A stretch of DNA of 5,569 nucleotides. Source: an uncultured Eubacteriales bacterium. GTDB lineage: Bacteria > Bacillota > Clostridia > Oscillospirales > Acutalibacteraceae. The notes beneath the pieces are model-generated. The model did not search any database. It was not told where the DNA came from and saw nothing but the letters and a program-made list of their open reading frames with translations. The stretch is from contig CAKSKO010000091.1 in assembly GCA_934465125.1 (NCBI GenBank), positions 1 to 5,569 of the forward strand, written 5' to 3'. Below are positions 1 through 5,569 of this stretch, piece after piece. The number at the start of each line of letters is the position of its first letter. The first letter of the stretch is position 1. The translations under genes were made by a program, and so were the position numbers.

Positions 1-452
1 ATCAGGCAAAATATGAAGCGAGCGGCGAAACGGGAGTTGATCAGAGTGCAGAGGCGACAGCTAGGATGCTTTCAAAGATTTGTGTAATGATTGCGAAGGA
101 TGAAACAGAAAAACGCGTTTTAAAGCAGTTTGGCTACTATATTGGGCGTTGGGTTTACTTGATTGATGCTGCCGATGATATGGAAACAGATCAAAAAGAA
201 AATAACTTTAACCCCTTTCTTAAATTATTGGAAGAGAAGAAAGCGGAGTTAGGCGAAACATTTTGCCCTGAGGAATATATCAACGAAATATTGAATCAAA
301 CATTATATCATGCAATCAGCTCCTATCGATTGCTGGAACTGAAGCATTTTGATGCCATTATAGAGAATATTATGATGTTAGGGCTGTCAATGATACAAAA
401 ACAGATTTTATTTGATAAAGAGAGGGATAAGAAAAATGTCGGATCCTTATAA
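1..452 (+). CDS. DUF5685-like protein, 3' part only (5' end lies outside the window)
   Basis: The reading frame is open from base 3 with no stop before 452, so the gene enters from the left. The ATG at 66 is probably internal, because the sequence before it continues as plausible protein (KYEASGE, then AEATARM) and no well-placed Shine-Dalgarno site precedes it. About 149 codons are visible. The segment with FGYYIGRWVYLIDAADD followed by NPF resembles, from memory, the conserved C-terminal half of the DUF5685 family, which is all-helical and of unknown function. The acidic DAADD run and the helical SYRLLELKHF...IIENIMMLGL ending also fit. No signal peptide or membrane segment is visible in this part. 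The stop lies 17 bp inside the next gene (J-domain protein), which implies translational coupling. The family assignment is from memory of motifs; no function is claimed. Confidence 0.72.
   Translation, partial: QAKYEASGETGVDQSAEATARMLSKICVMIAKDETEKRVLKQFGYYIGRWVYLIDAADDMETDQKENNFNPFLKLLEEKKAELGETFCPEEYINEILNQTLYHAISSYRLLELKHFDAIIENIMMLGLSMIQKQILFDKERDKKNVGSL
420..426 (+). promoter_or_regulatory. Ribosome binding site fixing the J-domain protein start
   Basis: GAGAGGG ends nine bases before the ATG at 436. This supports 436 as the start rather than the in-frame TTG at 412, which has no Shine-Dalgarno site and would add eight residues before the J domain. The site lies inside the upstream coding sequence. 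Confidence 0.7.
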
Positions 453-1050
453 GATATTAGGGGTATCGCCATATGATACAGATGAAAAAATAAAAGCAGC
501 TTATCGGGAACTGGCAAAAAAGTATCATCCTGATAATTATCAGGAGAGTCCTTTGTCTGATTTAGCAGCGGAAAAAATGAAAGAGATTAATGAAGCGTAT
601 GACACAATTGTTGATGAACGTAAGAAAAAGCGATCCGGGGCAGGGGGAACTGGAACTCAAGGGACGTATCATAGAAGTAGTAGCTATAGCGACGTTAGAA
701 ACCTTATTATGAATGGCAGAATTGCTGATGCAGAACAGATTTTAAACGGAGTTCCCTCAAATGGAAGAGATGCCGAATGGTATTTTTTAAAAGGGACAGT
801 CCTTTATAAAAGAGGATGGATGGAAGAAGCCTACCGACATTTTAAGACTGCCTGCTCGATGGATCCCGCAAATCAGGAATACAGAGCCGCTATGAACCAA
901 GTAAATAATCAGCGGAGCGGGATTTATGGGGGATATAATCCTGCAAGGCCTACTGTTGGTGGGTGTAGCGGATGTGATGTTTGTACCTCTCTTCTTTGTG
1001 CGGATTGCTGTTGCGAATGTATGGGTGGTGATTTGATTAGATGTTGTTAA
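436..1050 (+). CDS. J-domain (DnaJ-like) co-chaperone with TPR-like region and cysteine-rich tail
   Basis: The protein has 204 residues from the ATG at 436. Residues 4-65 form a J domain: DPYKILGV, a helix ending in ELAKKY, the diagnostic HPD at 31-33, then a helix with INEAYDTI. J domains stimulate the ATPase of DnaK-type Hsp70 through HPD, so a DnaK partner is inferred. A Gly/Ser/Thr-rich linker (67-84) follows. Residues 86-157 look like two TPR-like helical repeats (NGRIADAEQIL; WYFLKGTVLYKRGWMEEAYRHFKTACSMDP). Residues 177-204 contain ten cysteines, including a CCC run and a terminal CC. It lacks the DnaJ zinc-finger CxxCxGxG repeats and C-terminal substrate domains, so it is a class C J protein, not DnaJ itself. 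No signal peptide is visible. It overlaps the DUF5685-like gene and sits 22 bp before the membrane protein gene. Client and localisation are unknown. Confidence 0.9.
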   Translation: MSDPYKILGVSPYDTDEKIKAAYRELAKKYHPDNYQESPLSDLAAEKMKEINEAYDTIVDERKKKRSGAGGTGTQGTYHRSSSYSDVRNLIMNGRIADAEQILNGVPSNGRDAEWYFLKGTVLYKRGWMEEAYRHFKTACSMDPANQEYRAAMNQVNNQRSGIYGGYNPARPTVGGCSGCDVCTSLLCADCCCECMGGDLIRCC

Positions 1051-1072
1051 TCTAATCTGTTGGAGGTGCAGT

Positions 1073-1609
1073 ATGGAAAACAGTAAAAAAGTGGCTTTAG
1101 GCGGTATTGTTACAGCGCTTAGTTTCATTTTGATGTTTTTGACTGGACTCATTTCGATTGGTACGTATGCACTGCCGGCGCTTGCAGGAATTGCTTTAGT
1201 CATTATTGTAATAGAATTGGGCAACAAATGGGCGTGGATGGTATTTGCTGCTGTTTCAATTTTATCTGTATTTTTTGCAGCGGATAAAGAGGCAGCGGTT
1301 CTTTTTGTGTTTTTCTTTGGATATTATCCGATTTTAAAAGAGAATATTGAACGCCTTTCAAAGAAATTTTTACAATACGTGATTAAATTTTTGGTATTTA
1401 ATGCAGCGATGATTATTTCATTTTTGGTTTCTGTTTATATTTTACATATTCCAAGTGATTCATTTATTGTCTTTGGAATATCAATTCCGCTTGTATTTTT
1501 ACTGGTAGGAAATGTTGTATTTTTGTTATATGATTATGCAGTATCAGAAGTGATTTCAACTTATATCAATAAATTTCATCATATGATGAAAAGAATCATG
1601 CGTTTATAA
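1073..1609 (+). CDS. Six-helix integral membrane protein of unknown function
   Basis: The protein has 178 residues. GGAGGTG at 1062-1068 is well placed before the ATG at 1073. The protein is very hydrophobic, with about six predicted membrane spans at roughly 8-28, 33-50, 52-70, 72-88, 104-124 and 131-154, and a basic C-terminal tail (HHMMKRIMRL). The opening (KKVALGGIVTALSFIL, then GTYALPALAGI) recalls the first helices of small S-component-like proteins of ECF vitamin transporters. However, I see no substrate-specific motif, and no ECF ATPase or T-component gene is in the window, so a transport role is only a guess. GYYPILKENIERL at 83-95 looks like a conserved cytoplasmic loop. It lies 22 bp after the J-domain gene and is probably in the same transcript, which hints at a joint role with that protein. 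No Rho-independent terminator with a T tract follows it. Confidence 0.8.
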   Translation: MENSKKVALGGIVTALSFILMFLTGLISIGTYALPALAGIALVIIVIELGNKWAWMVFAAVSILSVFFAADKEAAVLFVFFFGYYPILKENIERLSKKFLQYVIKFLVFNAAMIISFLVSVYILHIPSDSFIVFGISIPLVFLLVGNVVFLLYDYAVSEVISTYINKFHHMMKRIMRL

Positions 1610-1680
1610 AATACGATACATACAATAACATAGGTGATGAGAAAAGACATAAATGCTAAATTGCGGAAACAAAGGAAAAA

Positions 1681-1723
1681 GTCGCACGTAACTCAGGTGC
1701 GCGATGTGTTCCACCGCTAGGTG
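1681..1723 (+). repeat. Tandem direct repeat, copy A (two potential hairpins)
   Basis: This 43-bp unit matches copy B at 38 of 43 positions. Hairpin 1 pairs CGCAC (1683-1687) with GTGCG (1697-1701) around a 9-base loop. Hairpin 2 pairs CACC (1712-1715) with GGTG (1720-1723) around GCTA. Bases between the two units (1724-1774) do not repeat. I do not recognise it as a known riboswitch or insertion element. Whether it acts as RNA or DNA is unknown. Confidence 0.75.
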
Positions 1724-1774
1724 ACGAGAATGGTTGTAAGGAATATCGTTTTGTCGTGTGAGATCAAATAAAAA

Positions 1775-1817
1775 GTTGCACGCATCTCAAGTGCGCGATG
1801 TGCTCCACCGCTAGGTG
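1775..1817 (+). repeat. Tandem direct repeat, copy B, abutting the trmK ribosome binding site
   Basis: This second copy starts 94 bp after copy A. The five differences from A are at 1777, 1783, 1785, 1790 and 1803. Hairpin 1 (TGCAC 1777-1781 with GTGCG 1791-1795) keeps a G-U pair where A has C-G. Hairpin 2 pairs CCACC (1805-1809) with GGTGG (1814-1818) around GCTA, one pair longer than in A. The AGGAGG of trmK begins six bases after hairpin 2, so the unit is positioned to affect trmK translation if it folds in the mRNA. That role is inferred. Confidence 0.75.
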
Positions 1818-1823
1818 GTGATT

Positions 1824-1829
1824 AGGAGG
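1824..1829 (+). promoter_or_regulatory. Ribosome binding site of trmK, supporting a GTG start
   Basis: AGGAGG lies five bases before the GTG at 1835, an ideal spacing. It supports GTG rather than a later ATG as the start. CTCC at 1803-1806 in repeat copy B could pair with GGAG at 1825-1828 and mask the site. Confidence 0.85.
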
Positions 1830-1834
1830 ATTTT

Positions 1835-2527
1835 GTGGGAAATAGACCAGTTTTTCTGTTGAATACGAGACTTCAGCTTTGTGCACAGATGGTGCGAAAA
1901 GGCACAAAATTAGTAGATGTAGGGACCGACCATGCGTATTTGCCCGTTTGGATGGCGAAATCGGGATTAATCTCTCGTGCGATTGCTGCTGATTTGCGAG
2001 TAGGTCCTTTGAGGAGTGCCAGCAGAAATATCGAAAAATATTATGTTTCAGAAATTGTAGAAACGCGTCTTTCTGATGGTTTGCAGCAGATTAAACCTTA
2101 TGAAGCAGAAGACATTGTAATCGCGGGCATGGGTGGGGAATTGATCGCTGAGATAATCAAGAAAGCAGTATGGCTAAAAGATAAAGAAAAACGGTTGATT
2201 CTCCAGCCGATGACGGCTGCTGAACCGCTCAGATGCTTTTTGCAGAGGGAAGGATTCCGGATACTTGAGGAAACAGCAGTCAGCACGGAAAACCGGGTTT
2301 ATACCGTGATGTGTGCGGAATATGAGAAGAAACCCTTTACTTGTGATGAGCTTTACCCTTATATTGGAATGCTGTCACGTCCGCTTTCAGATGAGGGAAA
2401 ATGGTATGTACAAAAAGAGGTACTCCATTTACAAAACCGTCTAAAGGGACTCTTAATAGCGGGAAAGAAAAAAAAAGCGGAGCATCTTTATAGCATAATT
2501 GAGAAGCTAAAAGATCTTTCAAAATAA
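1835..2527 (+). CDS. trmK: tRNA (adenine(22)-N1)-methyltransferase TrmK
   Basis: This cytoplasmic enzyme transfers a methyl group from S-adenosylmethionine to N1 of A22 in the D loop of certain bacterial tRNAs. The 230 residues are close to the usual family length. The N-terminal two thirds is a Rossmann-like class I methyltransferase: motif I DVGTDHAYLPV (28-38), AADL (51-54) for the next cofactor-binding strand, LSDGL (79-83), the family signature IAGMGG (96-101), and LQPM (123-126). The C-terminal part (about 165-230) is helical and basic (GKKKKAEH), as expected of the TrmK coiled-coil-like extension that contacts tRNA. The GTG start is chosen from the AGGAGG at 1824-1829; the next in-frame ATG would remove the first 18 residues. 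It is followed after 28 bp by the Nif3 gene, the same pairing as yqfN-yqfO in Bacillus subtilis. No convincing promoter was found in 1610-1834. Confidence 0.93.
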   Translation: MGNRPVFLLNTRLQLCAQMVRKGTKLVDVGTDHAYLPVWMAKSGLISRAIAADLRVGPLRSASRNIEKYYVSEIVETRLSDGLQQIKPYEAEDIVIAGMGGELIAEIIKKAVWLKDKEKRLILQPMTAAEPLRCFLQREGFRILEETAVSTENRVYTVMCAEYEKKPFTCDELYPYIGMLSRPLSDEGKWYVQKEVLHLQNRLKGLLIAGKKKKAEHLYSIIEKLKDLSK

Positions 2528-2555
2528 GTTCAGAAATGTAGAGGGGGAATTAACG

Positions 2556-3644
2556 ATGACAACAGTTAAGCAGATCAATTGTTTTATTGATCAAATAGCA
2601 CCGTTTGAAACAGCGATGGATTTTGATAATTGTGGACTGCTGGTAGGAGATCCAGTCGGAACTGTTACGAGTGTTTTACTTTCTTTAGATATTACAGAAG
2701 AAGTAGTAAAAGAAGCAAAAGAAAAGGGAGCAGAGCTTATCATTAGCCATCACCCTGTAATTTTTAAACCTTTAAAGCGCTTGATGAATGGGGATATTCC
2801 TTATTTGTTAGCCAAAGAAGGCATTCATGCTATTTGTGCACATACAAACCTTGATATGGCAGATGGTGGAGTAAACACCTGTTTAGCGGACTGTTTGGGT
2901 CTTCAAAAAAGGGAACCGTTATCGATTTATAAGACGAGAAACTATGTTAAAATTGTTGTGTTCGTACCACTCGATCAGGCAGAAGACGTCAAAACTGCGA
3001 TGGCAGAGTCTGGTGCAGGAGCATTAGGGAATTACGAAAGATGTAGCTTTTCGATAGACGGTATCGGAAATTTCCTACCAACGGATGGCGCGGATCCGTT
3101 TGTCGGTGAACAAGGAACATATGAATCAGTAAAAGAGACCCGAGTGGAAATGATTTGTGCTCCACAAAGAGTCGAAGATGTGATTGCAGCAATGAAGAAG
3201 GTTCATCCCTATGAGGAACCGGCGTATGATATATTTCAAACAGAAGCGATTCAAAAAATGACTGTTTGTGGTCTTGTAGGAGAACTTGAAGAAGTGCAAC
3301 TTCCTGAAGTGTTTGCGCGATATGTAAAAGATCATTTACGTTGTTCGGGGGTTCGTTATACAGAAGGTGCTCGGCAAATTAAACGAGTTGCAATTTGTTC
3401 CGGTGCGGGAGGAGATTTCATTTACAGGGCGATTTCCTGTGGTGCTGATGCCTTTGTAACGGGTGAAATCAAGCATCACGAGCTTTTATTAGCAAAAAAA
3501 GCTGGTATTACGGTTGTGGATGCTGGACATTTCGCAACAGAGGATCTTGTGATAGAACCACTTTTAAGAACATTAACGGAACAATTCCCGACAGTTCAGT
3601 TTCAAAAATCAGAAGTATTTCAAGATATAACGAAATACTGCTAA
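2556..3644 (+). CDS. Nif3-like dinuclear metal centre protein (YqfO / GTP cyclohydrolase I type 2-like family)
   Basis: The protein has 362 residues, the long form of the Nif3 family with a central PII/CutA-like insert; the short forms such as E. coli YbgI are about 250. The Nif3 halves are at about 1-125 and 235-362, and the insert at about 128-230 ends in the typical HPYEEPAYD (217-225). All expected metal ligands are present: H65 and H66 in SHHP, H96 and D100 in AHTNLD, and H325 and E329 in GHFATE. GEIKHHE (303-309) is a further conserved family motif. Members form hexameric toroids with two metals per subunit. Their reaction is not settled: some databases label them GTP cyclohydrolase I type 2, which I would not transfer on sequence alone. 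AGAGGGGG (2540-2547) precedes the ATG by eight bases. It lies between trmK (28 bp) and rqcH (18 bp), so it probably belongs to a translation-related operon. Confidence 0.93.
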   Translation: MTTVKQINCFIDQIAPFETAMDFDNCGLLVGDPVGTVTSVLLSLDITEEVVKEAKEKGAELIISHHPVIFKPLKRLMNGDIPYLLAKEGIHAICAHTNLDMADGGVNTCLADCLGLQKREPLSIYKTRNYVKIVVFVPLDQAEDVKTAMAESGAGALGNYERCSFSIDGIGNFLPTDGADPFVGEQGTYESVKETRVEMICAPQRVEDVIAAMKKVHPYEEPAYDIFQTEAIQKMTVCGLVGELEEVQLPEVFARYVKDHLRCSGVRYTEGARQIKRVAICSGAGGDFIYRAISCGADAFVTGEIKHHELLLAKKAGITVVDAGHFATEDLVIEPLLRTLTEQFPTVQFQKSEVFQDITKYC

Positions 3645-3662
3645 AAGGAAAAGGAGAAATTT

Positions 3663-5423
3663 ATGGCACTCGATGGTGTTTTTTTAAGGCAGATCAAAAA
3701 AGAACTTGAACAGGTAGCAGTCGGAGCAAGGGTCGATAAGATTTATCAACCAAATAAAGAAGAAATTGTGTTGTTTTTAAGGACAAGAAGCGACTGCCAT
3801 AAATTATTGCTATCCGTTAGGGCAAATAGCCCGAGAGTCCATTTTACCAACTATGCAATAGAAAATCCTAAGACTCCTCCAATGTTTTGTATGTTACTAA
3901 GAAAAAAACTTTCTGGAGCAAAGCTTTTGGAAATCCGTCAGCCAGAGCTGGAACGGATGTTGTATTTGGATTTTGCCGCATTTAATGAGCTAGGGGACAA
4001 TGTTGTCATAACGCTTGTGATCGAGATTATGGGAAAATACAGCAACTTGGTTATCCTAGATGAAAATGAAAAGATTGTTGATTCACTCAAACGGGTCGAC
4101 GCAGAAATGTCCTCAAAGCGTATGGTACTCCCTGGCCTAAAATATCAGCTACCTCCAAGTCAGGATAAAATTTGTATGTTGCAGGACGCAGAGCAGCAGA
4201 TAATATTAGAGATTGAGAGAAAACAGAAGTTGTTGCTTGATAAGGCGATTCTTTCGACACTTCAGGGAGTATCCTCAATTGTTTGCAGAGAACTTTCGTA
4301 TTTGACATGTAGAGGAAAGATAAAAGCTGCCGGAGACCTTCAAGAAGAAGAGGTAAAACGGCTTCGCTATTTTCTGAATAGGCTTATGGGAATTTGTAAG
4401 CAACAAACGGGTGAGCCATATTTGGTTTTGGAACAATCGGGCAAACCGATTGATTTTACATTTATGCATATCAGCCAATATGAAGATTTTGCGAAACTAA
4501 GCAAGTATGAAACGTTCTCTAGCCTTTTAGATGATTTTTATTATGAACGCGACAAAAGCGAACGAATGCGTGTTAAATCACATGATTTAAGAAAAGTATT
4601 GACTACTACTTTAGAACGGATTACTCGAAAGTTAGAAGTACAGACACTTGAACTGAAAAAATGTGGTGATCGTGAACATGCAAAGCGATGCGGGGATATC
4701 ATCAGCGCAAACCTGTATCGAATTGACAAGGGAATACCTTATGCTGATTTAGAAGATTTTTATGATAAAGATCTAAGAGTGATACGGATTCCATTAGACC
4801 CGCGTTTAACAGCATCACAAAATGCACAAAAGTATTATAAAGCATACCGAAAGCAAAAAACGGCTGAACAGATACTTTTAGAGCAAATTAAAGAGGCAAA
4901 GAAAGAACAAGAGTATATTGAAACAGTAATTGACGCCTTAAACAGATCAGAATCAGAGGGCGAGTTAATGGAACTAAGGGAAGAATTATCAGAGCAGGGT
5001 TACCTTCGTGTGAAAAAAGATAAAAAGAAAGCTCAAAAACCGGTGCCGCCGCATCGGTTTGTTTCTAGCGATGGCTGTGAGATTTTGGTCGGAAGAAATA
5101 ACCGTCAGAATGATCAATTGACGCTAAAACAGGCCAGAAAAAATGATATCTGGTTCCACGTAAAAGATATTCCCGGTTCGCATGTTATTCTTTTCGCCAA
5201 TGGGAAACAGCTAAAACAATCGACATTGAAGGAAGCTGCAATAATAGCTGCTTACTATAGCAAGGCGAAGGAGTCTTCTAATGTACCAGTGGATTATACT
5301 CTGGTTCGTTATGTGAGTAAACCGCAAGGATCAAAACCTGGAAGAGTAATTTATACCAATCAAAGAACAGTCTTTGTAACGCCGAATTCATCTGAAATAA
5401 AACAATTTTACAAAAAGAAATAA
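3663..5423 (+). CDS. rqcH: RqcH (bacterial Rqc2/NEMF homologue, NFACT family; often annotated fibronectin-binding protein A)
   Basis: In ribosome-associated quality control, RqcH binds split 50S subunits that still carry peptidyl-tRNA, recruits tRNA-Ala, and adds C-terminal alanine tails that mark stalled peptides for proteolysis. The 586 residues fit the family (about 570 in B. subtilis). Order: NFACT-N domain about 1-165, including MALDGVFLRQI, PPMFCMLLRKKLSG (72-85) and VIEIMGKYSNLVI (119-131); a helical HhH-containing region about 170-280; a long coiled-coil hairpin about 290-445 with LDPRLTASQNAQKYYKAYRK at 378-397; a lysine-rich linker (451-459); and the NFACT-R domain about 463-575 with DIWFHVKDIPGSHVI (495-509). 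The Asp-Arg pair at 97-98 of the B. subtilis protein is Glu97-Arg98 here. AAGGAG (3651-3656) lies six bases before the ATG. The fibronectin-binding name reflects older adhesin work; no signal peptide is present, so a cytosolic role is favoured. Confidence 0.95.
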   Translation: MALDGVFLRQIKKELEQVAVGARVDKIYQPNKEEIVLFLRTRSDCHKLLLSVRANSPRVHFTNYAIENPKTPPMFCMLLRKKLSGAKLLEIRQPELERMLYLDFAAFNELGDNVVITLVIEIMGKYSNLVILDENEKIVDSLKRVDAEMSSKRMVLPGLKYQLPPSQDKICMLQDAEQQIILEIERKQKLLLDKAILSTLQGVSSIVCRELSYLTCRGKIKAAGDLQEEEVKRLRYFLNRLMGICKQQTGEPYLVLEQSGKPIDFTFMHISQYEDFAKLSKYETFSSLLDDFYYERDKSERMRVKSHDLRKVLTTTLERITRKLEVQTLELKKCGDREHAKRCGDIISANLYRIDKGIPYADLEDFYDKDLRVIRIPLDPRLTASQNAQKYYKAYRKQKTAEQILLEQIKEAKKEQEYIETVIDALNRSESEGELMELREELSEQGYLRVKKDKKKAQKPVPPHRFVSSDGCEILVGRNNRQNDQLTLKQARKNDIWFHVKDIPGSHVILFANGKQLKQSTLKEAAIIAAYYSKAKESSNVPVDYTLVRYVSKPQGSKPGRVIYTNQRTVFVTPNSSEIKQFYKKK

Positions 5424-5429
5424 AATTGT
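5402..5429 (+). other. AT-rich inverted repeat across the rqcH stop codon
   Basis: ACAATTTTA (5402-5410) can pair with TAAAATTGT (5421-5429) across a 10-base A-rich loop. The stem is nearly all A-T and no T tract follows, so it would be at best a weak transcription terminator. It ends one base before the -35 box of the tRNA promoter. Confidence 0.35.
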
Positions 5430-5430
5430 A

Positions 5431-5459
5431 TTGACAATCAATATTAAACGTGCTATACT
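5431..5459 (+). promoter_or_regulatory. Sigma-A-type promoter of the tRNA-Leu gene
   Basis: A perfect -35 TTGACA (5431-5436), a 17-base spacer, and TATACT (5454-5459) as -10, preceded by the extended -10 element TG at 5451-5452. Transcription should start near 5466, about ten bases before the tRNA. The -35 begins seven bases after the rqcH stop, so the tRNA can be expressed independently of the upstream operon, strongly, as usual for stable RNA. Confidence 0.9.
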
Positions 5460-5476
5460 TAAACAGTTGATGATGA

Positions 5477-5560
5477 GCGAGTGTGCTGGAACTGGCAGAC
5501 AGGCACGTTTGAGGGGCGTGTGTCTATGACGTACGGGTTCAAGTCCCGTCACTCGCACCA
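5477..5560 (+). tRNA. tRNA-Leu (anticodon GAG), CCA encoded
   Basis: The gene folds as a class II tRNA. The acceptor stem is GCGAGTG (5477-5483) with CACTCGC (5550-5556), discriminator A5557, then encoded CCA (5558-5560). The D arm pairs CTG (5486-5488) with CAG (5500-5502) around a loop containing TGG. The anticodon stem is CACGT (5504-5508) with GCGTG (5516-5520), including one T-G pair. The loop 5509-5515 holds GAG at 5511-5513, which reads CUC and CUU leucine codons. The variable arm (5521-5532) has a short GTC/GAC stem, as expected for leucine tRNA. The T arm is ACGGG / CCCGT around TTCAAGT. The discriminator A agrees with leucine identity. Only nine bases follow it, so whether further tRNA genes come next cannot be seen. 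Confidence 0.97.
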
Positions 5561-5569
5561 GTGTGAAGC

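Noticed and set aside
412..435. TTG at 412 as an alternative start for the J-domain protein
   Set aside because: It has no Shine-Dalgarno site, whereas the ATG at 436 has GAGAGGG nine bases upstream and begins directly at the J domain.
787..1227. Long minus-strand reading frame across the J-domain and membrane protein genes
   Set aside because: It is antisense to two well-supported genes, has no ribosome binding site, and encodes nothing recognisable; other minus-strand frames were rejected for the same reason.
1574..1591. A perfect 18-base palindrome, TTTCATCATATGATGAAA, near the end of the membrane protein gene
   Set aside because: It encodes FHHMMK in frame and arises from the HHMM codons; with no second copy in the window, an operator role is not supported.
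1621..1626. TACAAT as a -10 box for a trmK promoter
   Set aside because: No -35-like hexamer lies 16-18 bases upstream, so a promoter cannot be supported here.
1637..1720. A 27-codon reading frame (ATG at 1637, TAG at 1718) running through repeat copy A, with a similar frame ending in copy B (TAG at 1812) and shared residues QVRDV
   Set aside because: The AGGTG at 1632-1636 abuts the ATG with no spacing, the frame in copy B has no credible start, and four of the five differences between copies change the amino acid. The RNA-fold explanation fits the differences better.
1730..1771. A 13-codon frame with AGGTG six bases before its ATG, between the two repeat copies, as a possible leader peptide
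   Set aside because: It is too short to judge, has no runs of a regulatory codon, and the AGGTG is part of hairpin 2 of copy A.
1681..1817. Repeat pair considered as a short CRISPR array
   Set aside because: There are only two imperfect copies with one 51-base spacer, internal hairpins of a different type, and no cas genes in the window.

Overview
The window reads as chromosomal DNA of a low-GC Gram-positive bacterium, most likely an anaerobic clostridium. The basis is AT-rich codon use, strong AGGAGG-type ribosome binding sites, the Gram-positive genes trmK and rqcH, and a DUF5685 / J-domain gene pair that I associate from memory with Clostridia. The species cannot be told from this sequence. 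Every recognised gene is on the + strand.

Bases 1-1609 hold a tight three-gene cluster. It comprises the 3' end of a DUF5685-like gene, a small J-domain protein with TPR-like repeats and a very cysteine-rich tail, and a six-helix membrane protein of unknown function. The first two genes overlap by 17 bp and the third follows after 22 bp, so they are probably co-transcribed.

Bases 1610-1834 are non-coding. They contain a direct repeat of 43 bp (38 of 43 identical), whose copies start 94 bp apart. Each copy can fold into two small hairpins. The second copy ends just before the ribosome binding site of trmK. This is the least explained part of the window and the best candidate for something undescribed, either a tandem RNA element or a dispersed repeat.

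Bases 1835-5423 hold a second likely operon with gaps of 28 and 18 bp. It encodes TrmK (tRNA m1A22 methyltransferase), a Nif3/YqfO-family dinuclear-metal protein, and RqcH/Rqc2 (NFACT family, ribosome-associated quality control). A consensus-like sigma-A promoter follows the rqcH stop directly and drives a tRNA-Leu gene with anticodon GAG and an encoded CCA end. This half of the window is therefore mostly concerned with tRNA and translation upkeep.

No large novel system is visible. The points worth following up are the tandem repeat before trmK, the cysteine-string-like tail of the J-domain protein, and the Glu-Arg in place of Asp-Arg in RqcH.
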